Source: Candidatus Omnitrophota bacterium (GTDB lineage: Bacteria > Omnitrophota > Gorgyraeia > Gygaellales > Profunditerraquicolaceae). Taken from it: 20,871 nucleotides of DNA. This document shows, piece by piece, positions 7,574 through 14,469 of the stretch (positions within the stretch are counted from its first letter, which is position 1; each line of letters begins with the position of its first letter). The translations under genes and the position numbers were made by a program. The notes under the pieces are model-generated. The model saw only the letters and a list, made by a program, of their open reading frames with translations. It searched no databases and was not told the origin of the DNA. Where the stretch lies: contig JACRHO010000038.1 of NCBI GenBank assembly GCA_016212045.1, positions 1 to 20,871 on the forward strand. The letters are read 5' to 3'.

Positions 7574-7602
7574 ATGATAGCCCCAAATTTCTACTTTGTC
7601 AA
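7574..7602 (-). promoter_or_regulatory. Sigma70-type promoter of the signalling operon
   Basis: On the minus strand TTGACA (7597-7602) is followed after exactly 17 bases by TATCAT (7574-7579), 42 nt before the first ATG at 7531. The match to the consensus is close. It sits in the gap between the phospholipase D-like gene (stop at 7644) and the HTH gene, and no other good promoter was seen before 148, so it probably transcribes all eleven genes. Downstream a CTATAACTG/CCATAACTG near-repeat could be a regulator site. Confidence 0.75.
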
Positions 7603-7643
7603 AGGAAAATCTATTTACTCCTGCTATCCTTACCGCATCCACC

Positions 7644-9191
7644 TCACTCTCTTGCTTCCTTTTGCAGTATCCCAACCACGTATTTGTAGCTCCTTACGGG
7701 GTTGCCGGAGGATTTTTGGGATACGATTTTGAAGGCGCGGTCTACTTCGTCAGCGCCATATTCTTCTATTTTCTTAATGATATCTTCAATAACCTGAATA
7801 TCGTTTTCCTTGAAAACTATTTCTGCGTAACTTTCTGCTTTTTTGAACAGTTCTGCGCCGTATGCTTCGGATAATTTCTGCTTCTGTTCATTTAAGCGTT
7901 GCGGGGAATACAAGCCAAGTATCCTAAAGCGGATGGGATCCCTTTTTATAATCCCTTCTTCAAGGGAATAGTTGGAGTATTCCATCTCAATTATGTTTAA
8001 TTTCCTTAAGCCGCTCATCCCTCTAAATAGGGAATTACCGCTTATGCCGTATTTTTTGCTTAAGCCGACAAAGTAATTTGACCAAAAGCGGCCGCGGCTT
8101 GCGCCGCCTTCGCAAAGGTTAATGAGGTAACAGTATTTCTCGGGAAATGAAAGTATTTTGTTCCAGCCGTATGACCAGTATTCATCGGGGATGGAGCAAT
8201 ATTTTTCCTGCGGGCAAGAGTAGGGCGTTTTATCCGGATAATTTAATAGAATCACCTGGGTGCGCTGAAAAAACTTTTTTTTACGGATGATAAGCTGGTA
8301 TCTTTCTTCAAGGCGCCTGAATGCCTCTTTTAACTCATCCCTAGCCGTAACATAACTTAGTCTTTTATCCAAGCCCAAGGCCTGACTTATACTTTTGTAA
8401 TCAACCTCCATTCTGCTTTGCGGATTATTGTTAAAATCTCTTAATAAGAGAAGGTATAAGTTGAATGCTATCTCGTCACGGGCGGTAAGCATGCGCGAGG
8501 CTAAGGATGGGTCTTTTAAAAAATCTGATTTTAGGCGGATTGGTGGGCTTCTTTCTTCATCAAGGATACTTGCTTCATAATCTATACTGATTTTAGAGAA
8601 ATCTTCTAAGAATTTCCCGGCTAAACTCTTAGACCTGATTAAACAGGATGCCTCCCAATTCTTCCTTAAGGATGATTCTGTCCAGTTGGCGCTTCCTACA
8701 ATTACAGTTTCCTTATCAATGACAATGGCCTTGGCGTGGGTAACCGTATAAAGATTATCATAATATGCCTCTATCCCCTGCTTTTTAAGATATACAAATA
8801 AAGTATCGTTCTTTTCTTCTTTCTGCCAGGCGTCCGCTTCATTCAAGGCGGCGAAATCAATATTCTGGTCTAAAATTACTCTTACTTTGACTCCGCGCTT
8901 ATGGGCGTTTATCAGTTCTTCAACTAAGCCGTTTACAGGCGATCTCCCGGTCTTGGGGTCAAAATTGACAAAATACATCGCCATATCTATTGAACTCTTC
9001 GCATTTTTTAGTGCCTCTTTTACTGCGGGAAAATATTTATCTCCGCTTATATCTTCGACAGCTACAATTTCGGAAGGGCTCCGATCAGAAGATAATTCTT
9101 TTGTTTCGGCGCCAAAACAAAAAATCCTTGCGCCAGCCAGAACTACTGACACAAGGATTACAAAAAAAGCGGTTGTTTTTAATGTCCGCAT
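7644..9191 (-). CDS. Exported phospholipase D-like protein with large C-terminal extension
   Basis: 515 residues. Residues 1-28 are a Sec signal peptide or anchor (basic start, hydrophobic FFVILVSVVLAG, then CFGA|ET). Residues 40-200 form a single-HKD phospholipase D/nuclease domain: H152-x-K154-x4-D159 in THAKAIVIDKETVIVGSANW, plus GSAN at 166-169. Single-HKD proteins (Nuc-like) act as dimers and cut phosphodiester bonds in lipid or DNA. Residues 205-515 are unusual for this family: helix-rich, with stretches such as YKSISQALGLDKRLSYVTAR that look like winged-helix or replication-initiator-like folds, and several cysteines. I do not recognise this part. It begins 52 nt downstream of fic with only a weak ribosome binding site, so the two are probably one operon. 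Confidence 0.82.
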   Translation of the reverse strand: MRTLKTTAFFVILVSVVLAGARIFCFGAETKELSSDRSPSEIVAVEDISGDKYFPAVKEALKNAKSSIDMAMYFVNFDPKTGRSPVNGLVEELINAHKRGVKVRVILDQNIDFAALNEADAWQKEEKNDTLFVYLKKQGIEAYYDNLYTVTHAKAIVIDKETVIVGSANWTESSLRKNWEASCLIRSKSLAGKFLEDFSKISIDYEASILDEERSPPIRLKSDFLKDPSLASRMLTARDEIAFNLYLLLLRDFNNNPQSRMEVDYKSISQALGLDKRLSYVTARDELKEAFRRLEERYQLIIRKKKFFQRTQVILLNYPDKTPYSCPQEKYCSIPDEYWSYGWNKILSFPEKYCYLINLCEGGASRGRFWSNYFVGLSKKYGISGNSLFRGMSGLRKLNIIEMEYSNYSLEEGIIKRDPIRFRILGLYSPQRLNEQKQKLSEAYGAELFKKAESYAEIVFKENDIQVIEDIIKKIEEYGADEVDRAFKIVSQKSSGNPVRSYKYVVGILQKEARE

Positions 9192-9243
9192 TTTATTGTC
9201 TCAAGAAATAGACCCATTCCCTATTTTTCCTATTTTTTCCATG

Positions 9244-10593
9244 TTATATTTTTTTCTTTAAATGTCTTAACTTTTTATGAATATTGCTGCTAGGAATAAA
9301 ATAGAAAAGCTTACCTCTTTTTTCCTGTTCTAGTAGACCTTTTGTCGCAAGGTCAATAAGATCTGTTCTTGCAGTTTGATATACAATTCCATAGTTATTT
9401 TTATGATATTCTATTGTATACATTGCATCTGGATGCGAAAGTGCATGATATAAAATATCATACTGTCTATAATTTAATCCTGGATAGTCTCTAAGAAATT
9501 TTACAGTTTCACTCAATTCTTTTTGTTGCTTGGCTAGATATAACAGTAATACTTCAATCGCTAAATGAATAGTGCGGAGATTTAAAGATATATAATAAGC
9601 TAAATCTTGATCTTCCATCTCAGAATATAAATAAGCTCTTGCATATTGAGCAGGTGCCTTTACTATTATTCTTGAAATGGATAAATACTCAAACATCCAA
9701 TATTTATTTTTTAACATATACCAATAAAATAATGCTCTGGCGGTTCTTCCATTACCGTCCACGAAAGGATGAATATAAGCTAACCAAAAATGCAAGATTA
9801 TCGCTTTGATAACAGGGTGAATAAATTCAATATCTTCTTGTTCTTTATTTACATATTCGCATAATACCTTTATCCTTTCTTGTAATTCATTTGCAGGTGG
9901 GGGAATATGTAATATATGATTTTCGTTGTCAATAACTTGGACTGTTTCATTCTCACTGCGGAATCTTCCTGAAGCACTAGGATCTTCCAGGGTATCTTTG
10001 GTAATAGATGCCTGGAGGTTATTAAGTAGCTCAGGAGTCAATGGTTCTTTAATAAAAATTTTAATATTTTTAATGGTATTATAATTATTAAGTATCATAT
10101 GTTCAGCATGAGTCTCGGGTTTTCTACCAGAACGCAACATTTCCTTAGCTTTTTTTCTCGTTGTAACAGCACCCTCTAATTGACTTGAAGCAATAGCTTC
10201 TTCCATTATAGAACTAATTAAATATCGTTCCTTTTGGCCTTCTTGAATACTTGGATAGTCCACCAATATCTGTCCCCCGGCGTATTGATCTATATAATGA
10301 AGTTCTTTAAGTATAGCGTCGGGTAGCCAATAACCAAATTTGTTATTTTTGGTATCAAGTATAGGAATTTTTCTGATTTGTGACAAACGGTTTACTTTTA
10401 GATAAACCCACGCTATTTCCTTAGATATGTTTTCAGGTATAGTAAAATATTTGAATTTATCCCAGTAAACATATTCTCTGTTAGCTTTCTCTACCAGAGA
10501 AGACATTTCGCTTGACGTAGCTAACTCAACCATATTAACTTTATTAGTTTTAAAAATTTCTATCCAATTAGGTGCTTTTTCGGGAATTTTCAT
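9244..10593 (-). CDS. Fic family protein (class II, with C-terminal winged helix)
   Basis: 449 residues. The catalytic Fic motif HPFVDGNGRTAR is at 275-286; such enzymes transfer AMP or another nucleotide part from a nucleoside triphosphate to a protein hydroxyl. The inhibitory motif S-x3-E-G is seen N-terminally as SSQLEG at 136-141 (E140), so this is a self-inhibited class II Fic. Residues 375-440 (LNYRQYDILYHALSHPDAMY, then a basic end) look like a winged helix, giving a possible DNA-binding part. The ATG at 10593 has AAGGAG 6 nt upstream. The gene is AT-rich relative to its neighbours, has its own promoter with a dense hexamer array, and is followed by the phospholipase D-like gene. Confidence 0.93.
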   Translation of the reverse strand: MKIPEKAPNWIEIFKTNKVNMVELATSSEMSSLVEKANREYVYWDKFKYFTIPENISKEIAWVYLKVNRLSQIRKIPILDTKNNKFGYWLPDAILKELHYIDQYAGGQILVDYPSIQEGQKERYLISSIMEEAIASSQLEGAVTTRKKAKEMLRSGRKPETHAEHMILNNYNTIKNIKIFIKEPLTPELLNNLQASITKDTLEDPSASGRFRSENETVQVIDNENHILHIPPPANELQERIKVLCEYVNKEQEDIEFIHPVIKAIILHFWLAYIHPFVDGNGRTARALFYWYMLKNKYWMFEYLSISRIIVKAPAQYARAYLYSEMEDQDLAYYISLNLRTIHLAIEVLLLYLAKQQKELSETVKFLRDYPGLNYRQYDILYHALSHPDAMYTIEYHKNNYGIVYQTARTDLIDLATKGLLEQEKRGKLFYFIPSSNIHKKLRHLKKKI

Positions 10594-10652
10594 AATTTTC
10601 TCCTTTTCCTAATTCTTTATGATAATTAAAGATATATAAAAATTACTTTATC

Positions 10653-10788
10653 TACTAATTTAGTATATATTAGTATTTAATTAGTATTTACGTTTTTTGT
10701 AGATTTCTATTACTAATAAAGTATAACTTAGTATTTTGATTTTGTCAAGTAAAAATACTAAATTAGTACATATTAGTAGATATTAGTA
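10653..10788. repeat. Operator-like array of ten TTAGTA/TACTAA hexamers around the fic promoter
   Basis: TTAGTA occurs on the plus strand at 10660, 10670, 10681, 10728, 10763, 10773 and 10783; its complement TACTAA at 10653, 10711 and 10756. Two clusters have the same layout: TACTAA at 0, TTAGTA at +7, +17 and +27 or +28 (from 10653 and from 10756). The roughly 10-bp steps place sites on one face of the helix. One cluster lies just upstream of the -35 box, one in the 5' untranslated region, and two sites overlap the spacer and start region. The layout suits cooperative binding and possibly looping by a repressor; the winged helix of Fic itself is a candidate (inference). Confidence 0.75.
10720..10748 (-). 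promoter_or_regulatory. Sigma70-type promoter of fic
   Basis: On the minus strand TTGACA (10743-10748), a 17-base spacer and TATACT (10720-10725) give a nearly perfect promoter. Transcription would start near 10713, leaving a 5' untranslated region of about 120 nt before the ATG at 10593. The spacer and start region each contain one of the TTAGTA/TACTAA hexamers, so binding there would block RNA polymerase. Confidence 0.78.
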
Positions 10789-10792
10789 TTTA

Positions 10793-11032
10793 TCAATTTT
10801 TATAAAATCTTTTAAATACTCTACGGTCGCCTTTCCAAGCGAAGGTTTTAATTATTTTAACGTGGCAGTTGCCCCGCTAATAGAATATCAGCGCAATACA
10901 ATCCTCAAATACCTCTACTCTCCAACCCTATATTCGGTATTTTCCACTTGCCATAAGGTCTCTGCGCATCTGTTTTATGTAATCATGTTCAGTCTTTTCT
11001 GCGGGCGTGTTAACGGATATGGTCGTAAGCAT
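10793..11032 (-). pseudogene. Short reading frame with two in-frame TAG codons, likely gene remnant
   Basis: From an ATG at 11032 with GGAAG 6 nt upstream, 34 codons read as a protein-like sequence (starting MLTTISVNTPAEK, ending SGKYRI) up to TAG at 10928-10930. The same frame continues as GWRVEVFEDCIALIFY, a second TAG, and 28 more codons to TGA at 10793-10795. I do not recognise any relative. It may be a decayed gene, or only the 34-residue peptide (10928-11032) may be made. TAG is used as a normal stop by several genes in this window, so recoding is unlikely. A plus-strand frame over the same bases looks less protein-like. Nothing else was seen between the terminator at 11073 and the fic array. 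Confidence 0.3.
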
Positions 11033-11072
11033 AGTGTGCTTCCTTTGAGCCGTTAGTGAGCCAATAAAATAT

Positions 11073-11105
11073 AAAAAAGAGGGCTTATGAAAAACCCTCT
11101 TTTTT
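11073..11105 (-). terminator. Intrinsic terminator after tRNA-Phe, probably bidirectional
   Basis: An 11-bp perfect stem (AAAAAAGAGGG at 11073-11083 with CCCTCTTTTTT at 11095-11105) with an 11-base loop. On the minus strand the stem ends in a T run, directly after the CCA end of the tRNA at 11109. It closes the long operon that starts near 17995. The symmetric A/T tails would also stop transcripts from the other side. Confidence 0.85.
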
Positions 11106-11108
11106 ATA

Positions 11109-11183
11109 TGGTGCCGGGGGAGGGAATCGGACCCCCCCCGCGCGGCTTTTCAGGCCGCCGCTCTACCACTGAGCTACCCCGGC
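11109..11183 (-). tRNA. tRNA-Phe (GAA)
   Basis: 75 bases fold into a full cloverleaf: acceptor GCCGGGG/CCCCGGC, D-arm GCTC-AGTGGTA-GAGC, anticodon stem GCGGC/GCCGC with loop CTGAAAA (anticodon GAA), a 5-base variable loop, T-stem GGGGG/CCCTC, A73 and an encoded CCA. The T-loop reads TCCGATT, so position 55 is C instead of the nearly universal T (pseudouridine). The gene begins 11 nt after the stop of the phosphatidyltransferase gene and ends 4 nt before the terminator, so it probably needs to be cut from an mRNA. Confidence 0.95.
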
Positions 11184-11194
11184 TCTAATACATT

Positions 11195-11893
11195 CTACAC
11201 GATTTTGCGCGCAAAGAAAGGGGAAAATACAAGGTATATTAAAAAGAGCAAAAGCACTGCCACGCCGACTTTTTTTAAAAAAGCTGCGACCACTAAAAAG
11301 ACGGCTAATAGCAAAACTGTGATTATTTTATTCTTGCCTAAGACTTCTTTTAAGCCATCTAAATTTAAATACCTGATGCGCGAGAGCATTAAGCAGGCAA
11401 GGGCTAATACCATCAAGATAAAAATAACTGGCACATATTGCGGCAGGGCAACCAGCCCTTTTTTTCTATAAATCAAAATAAAAGAAACCAGAATTCCTCC
11501 GCTGACAGTAGTAGGCAGGCCATAAAAATATTTCGCCATCGCCTCCTTGGGTGTAATGTTGTATTTAGCCAGGCGCATTACGCTAGAGACCAAATAAATA
11601 AATAAAATTAAAGTTGCCCAGAGATAAAAATCGCGGTAGACAAAGACATAGCCTAAGATAGCCGGCGCAATGCCAAAAGAAACCGCATCTACCAAGGAAT
11701 CCAATTGCTTTCCGAATTCGCTGGGAATAGGATTTCTGCGCGCCACCTGGCCGTCCAGGCCGTCAAAAACCACTGCAAGGATTATCGCCCAACTGGCAAA
11801 GGTAAAATGGCTCTCCAATGAAAAAATAATGGAAATAAAACCGCAGACCAGGCTTAATACCGTAAGTAAATTTGCGAGAAAATTTGCCGCCAC
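11195..11893 (-). CDS. pssA: CDP-alcohol phosphatidyltransferase, PssA-like
   Basis: 232 residues with the full CDP-alcohol phosphotransferase signature D-G-x2-A-R-x8-G-x3-D-x3-D: D47-G48, A51-R52, G61, D65 and D69, preceded by D44. The opening NFLANLLTVLSLVCGFISII and the length match CDP-diacylglycerol-serine O-phosphatidyltransferase, which makes phosphatidylserine in the inner membrane, the precursor of phosphatidylethanolamine. About six to eight transmembrane helices are visible. The start is GTG at 11893 with AGGGG 7 nt upstream. No Psd gene is adjacent, so the head-group specificity is by similarity only; a phosphatidylglycerophosphate or inositol-type enzyme is less likely given the start and length. 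Confidence 0.85.
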   Translation of the reverse strand: MAANFLANLLTVLSLVCGFISIIFSLESHFTFASWAIILAVVFDGLDGQVARRNPIPSEFGKQLDSLVDAVSFGIAPAILGYVFVYRDFYLWATLILFIYLVSSVMRLAKYNITPKEAMAKYFYGLPTTVSGGILVSFILIYRKKGLVALPQYVPVIFILMVLALACLMLSRIRYLNLDGLKEVLGKNKIITVLLLAVFLVVAAFLKKVGVAVLLLFLIYLVFSPFFARKIV

Positions 11894-11904
11894 TTTTAGC
11901 CCCT

Positions 11905-12009
11905 TTATTTTAATTCCTTTTTAGAAAATACCTTACAGAAACAAAAGGCAGCCAGTAGTAAAATCGCTCCCCAAGAAAAAATTAAAAATATCCAGCCCGC
12001 TGCGTTCAA
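11905..12009 (-). CDS. Small membrane protein, probable NSS symporter small subunit
   Basis: 34 residues starting at TTG 12007-12009, which overlaps the symporter stop codon as TTGA; GGGAG lies 8 nt upstream inside the symporter gene. The product is one transmembrane helix (GWIFLIFSWGAILLLAAFCF) followed by a basic end (CKVFSKKELK), stop TAA at 11905-11907. Very short single-helix proteins coded right after NSS symporters are known as small subunits (MetS of the MetPS methionine system in Corynebacterium) or accessory proteins. Position, coupling and topology support that role here. It is too short for most gene callers. Confidence 0.75.
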   Translation of the reverse strand: MNAAGWIFLIFSWGAILLLAAFCFCKVFSKKELK

Positions 12010-13574
12010 CTTATCTGCTCCCATTGCCTCTTTTTACGCCGCCAGGCAATTTTCACTAAAAGCGCCAAAATAAAAAATATAGCCAATAACCCTAACCTTG
12101 TGCTCAAGATATAGATATAATTCGCTTGAGTAACATTCTTCATCAGTATGATAGGCAACCACTCCTGCCAGAACCACATCCCCAGGATAAAAAATAAAAA
12201 TAACGGCGTGATATATTTAATGATAAATTTATAAACTACCGGCACCCGCATATCTGCGCCCTTATGTATCTCATCCCAGGCCTGCTCCATCCCAAAGACC
12301 CAGGCAAAAAGGATAGTCTCAATAGTGGCAAATAAAACCAAAAAGAAGGTCCCGCCCCAAAAATCTAGTTCGTCCACCACGCCATTTTTGAGGAACAAGA
12401 CAGCTGCATGGCAGAGGATAAATGAAACCGCGCCAAATATCAAAACTGCTTTTTTGCGGCTGATATCAAATTCATCCTCCAGAAATGCCACGGCTGGCTG
12501 GGCTAAGGAAACCGAAGATGTTATCCCTGCGAGAAACAAAAGGAAAAACCAGAAGAACCCTAAGAGTGCCGAAAGCGGTAGTTTATTTAAGACTAAGGGC
12601 ATAGTCACAAAGCCCAAATTAAAGACCCCGGATTTAGCAATGGCCTGGATCTCTTGCGGGCCAAAGAAAACAAAGGCTGCTGGTATAATGATACTACCTC
12701 CTAAAATGACCTCTGCGACTTCATTAGTGCTGGCAGCGGTTAAACCAGAAAGCACCACATCATCGCCTTTAGATAAATAACTGGCATAGGTAAGTATGAC
12801 GCCGATACCCACGCTTAAAGTAAAAAATATTTGCCCGGCTGCCTCAAGCCACACTTTAGCAGATTTCAAGGCAGAAAAATCCGGGTTCCAGAAAAAACCA
12901 AAACCATTAGTGATATTCCAAGCCGGCTTAGTTAAATCTGGCGCAGCCAAAGTAATCACCCTAAACATAAGAATCAGGCCAAAGATAAATAAAAGCGGCA
13001 TCGCCCATTTGCAGAGTTTTTCTATGCCGGCCTTTATGCCATAATAGATGACCCAGATATTCAAAGTAAAGGTCAGCAGAAAAAATAGATAGGCAGGCCC
13101 TAAGCCGTGAAAATACTGATTTTTCTCCAAGCCCTGAAAGCCGCTTAAAAAACTCTGCATTGCTAGCTGGCTGTTAAGTTTGCTGTACTTACCCAGTAAA
13201 GCAAAAAAACTGTAGGCCAGGGTCCAGGACTCTATATAGGTATAATATATAAAGATTACTAAAGGCCCGAATATGCCGATGACGCCAAAATACTTAATAA
13301 AACGGTTCTTCTGCCAGACGCTGTGAAATATGCCCGGAGCAGTGCCGTGCTCAAAGCCGCCGCCATAGCGGCCCAAGGTCCACTCAATCCACATCAGCGG
13401 TATGCCTAATAAAAACAAAGAAACAAAATAGGGAATCATAAAGGCGCCGCCGCCATTTGCAACAGCCTTGGCCGGAAACCTTAAGAAATTCCCCAGGCCT
13501 ACTGCCGAGCCAGCCACAGCCATAATTATGCCCAAACGCGAACCCCAGCTATCCCTCTTTTTTACCTGCGTCAT
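12006..13574 (-). CDS. Sodium-dependent transporter, NSS (SNF) family
   Basis: 522 residues with the signature of neurotransmitter:sodium symporters in TM1: WGSRLGIIMAVAGSAVGLGN followed by FLRFP (residues 10-34) and the NGGGAFMIPY of TM2. About twelve hydrophobic helices are visible, so it is of the usual length. Bacterial members (LeuT, TnaT, MhsT, MetP) import amino acids with sodium; the substrate cannot be told from the sequence by eye. The ATG at 13574 lies 26 bases inside the preceding protease gene, with AGAGAG about 8 nt upstream. The following 34-residue protein is probably part of the transporter. Confidence 0.93.
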   Translation of the reverse strand: MTQVKKRDSWGSRLGIIMAVAGSAVGLGNFLRFPAKAVANGGGAFMIPYFVSLFLLGIPLMWIEWTLGRYGGGFEHGTAPGIFHSVWQKNRFIKYFGVIGIFGPLVIFIYYTYIESWTLAYSFFALLGKYSKLNSQLAMQSFLSGFQGLEKNQYFHGLGPAYLFFLLTFTLNIWVIYYGIKAGIEKLCKWAMPLLFIFGLILMFRVITLAAPDLTKPAWNITNGFGFFWNPDFSALKSAKVWLEAAGQIFFTLSVGIGVILTYASYLSKGDDVVLSGLTAASTNEVAEVILGGSIIIPAAFVFFGPQEIQAIAKSGVFNLGFVTMPLVLNKLPLSALLGFFWFFLLFLAGITSSVSLAQPAVAFLEDEFDISRKKAVLIFGAVSFILCHAAVLFLKNGVVDELDFWGGTFFLVLFATIETILFAWVFGMEQAWDEIHKGADMRVPVVYKFIIKYITPLFLFFILGMWFWQEWLPIILMKNVTQANYIYILSTRLGLLAIFFILALLVKIAWRRKKRQWEQIS

Positions 13575-14022
13575 AAAAATAACTCTCTAATTTATCTATA
13601 GTTTTAACTATCTCCGGGCTTAATTTATCGCCTAGGGAAATGGACTTCGGCTGAATAATCAAAATAATTATATCTACCTTTAAATGGCTTTGCAAGTAAT
13701 TTATGGCCAGGATAAGCGAGGCATTATGGGTAAAGAATAAATTGGCGCTCTTTAAATCCTCTGCCTCCAAAACCTTAAATTCACCCGGCTTACCCCCAAA
13801 ATCCACAGCATCAATAATAACAACGGTGCCCGGTTCTTCTTGGATAATTTTTTCTAAATAATTCTCCGGGCTCATCTGGCCATCAAAAACTACAAAAGGA
13901 GTATTACCTTTAAGGCGCTGGGCTAAAACCGAGCCGGACCCGTCATCACTACGCAGGGTATTGCCTACCCCTACAATTACCACCTTGCCTTTTAAATGCG
14001 ATTTAAGATGATTGACTTTCAC
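13549..14022 (-). CDS. Hydrogenase maturation protease (HycI/HyaD family)
   Basis: 157 residues. The opening VVIVGVGNTLRSDDGSG (14-30) is the family's signature, followed by VVIIDAVDFGG (68-77) and THNASLILAI (98-107). In HybD/HycI three side chains in these places (Glu/Asp, Asp, His) bind nickel of the hydrogenase precursor before the C-terminal tail is cut off; here D26/D27, D71 or D74, and H99 are candidates. The start is GTG at 14022, overlapping the previous stop as GTGA. No hydrogenase subunit is in the window, so its substrate must be coded elsewhere or be something different. Confidence 0.85.
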   Translation of the reverse strand: MKVNHLKSHLKGKVVIVGVGNTLRSDDGSGSVLAQRLKGNTPFVVFDGQMSPENYLEKIIQEEPGTVVIIDAVDFGGKPGEFKVLEAEDLKSANLFFTHNASLILAINYLQSHLKVDIIILIIQPKSISLGDKLSPEIVKTIDKLESYFYDAGKKEG

Positions 14023-14459
14023 TCTTCTTCTTTGGTTACCGGGGGTATGGGGTCAGGTAGCCCCGAGATAACGGCAAAAATTCTTTGGGCAATGGATTCT
14101 TTGGCGTAGGTGCTGGCTGAAGATACCTCTATCTGGGTATTACTATTATCTATTGCCTTGAAAAATATCCCTACCGGCGTAGTATCTTCTTTGGAAACAT
14201 AAATAGCAATCAGGTTCTTATTTGGAGCCTCGGCATAAATATAACACTGCATAACTATTAAGGCATCTTTGGCTTTAGCGTAACAAGTATTGTAATCATA
14301 ATTAAATGCCTGTTTCAGGGCGGAGGGTCTCTTGTCTTCAAGTACCTTCGTCGATATGCCAACAACCCCCTTTGTCCCTTCAATCAATGTAGCGCAACCA
14401 CTCATTAAAATGACAAATGACAAATGACAAATGACAAGTAAAATTTTGGATTTTAACAT
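14019..14459 (-). CDS. Small lipoprotein (DUF3568-like) with repeat in signal peptide
   Basis: 146 residues from the ATG at 14459, which has AAAGGAGG 4 nt upstream; an ATG six codons earlier (14477) overlaps the previous stop and has no ribosome binding site. A signal peptide ends in the lipobox LMSGC (Cys 22 from this start), so the protein should be lipidated and exported. The rest (YNTCYAKAKDALIVMQCYIY, then strands) resembles DUF3568-type periplasmic lipoproteins, mixed alpha/beta, function unknown. Four 7-bp repeats code for the hydrophobic core of the signal peptide. It shares its stop with the protease start. Confidence 0.8.
   Translation of the reverse strand: MLKSKILLVICHLSFVILMSGCATLIEGTKGVVGISTKVLEDKRPSALKQAFNYDYNTCYAKAKDALIVMQCYIYAEAPNKNLIAIYVSKEDTTPVGIFFKAIDNSNTQIEVSSASTYAKESIAQRIFAVISGLPDPIPPVTKEEE
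14411..14438. repeat. Four tandem copies of a 7-bp unit in a signal-peptide coding region
   Basis: TGACAAA three times and then TGACAAG on the plus strand, within the lipoprotein gene on the other strand. Seven is not a multiple of three, so gain or loss of one unit would shift the frame early in the gene and switch off the product. This is the structure of a phase-variable contingency locus, though four units is a short array. Confidence 0.85.
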
Positions 14460-14469
14460 CAGTCCTCCT

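Noticed and set aside
10862..11056. Plus-strand frame of 64 codons in the gap before the tRNA
   Set aside because: No family-like sequence and no good ribosome binding site; the minus-strand frame over the same bases reads more like protein.
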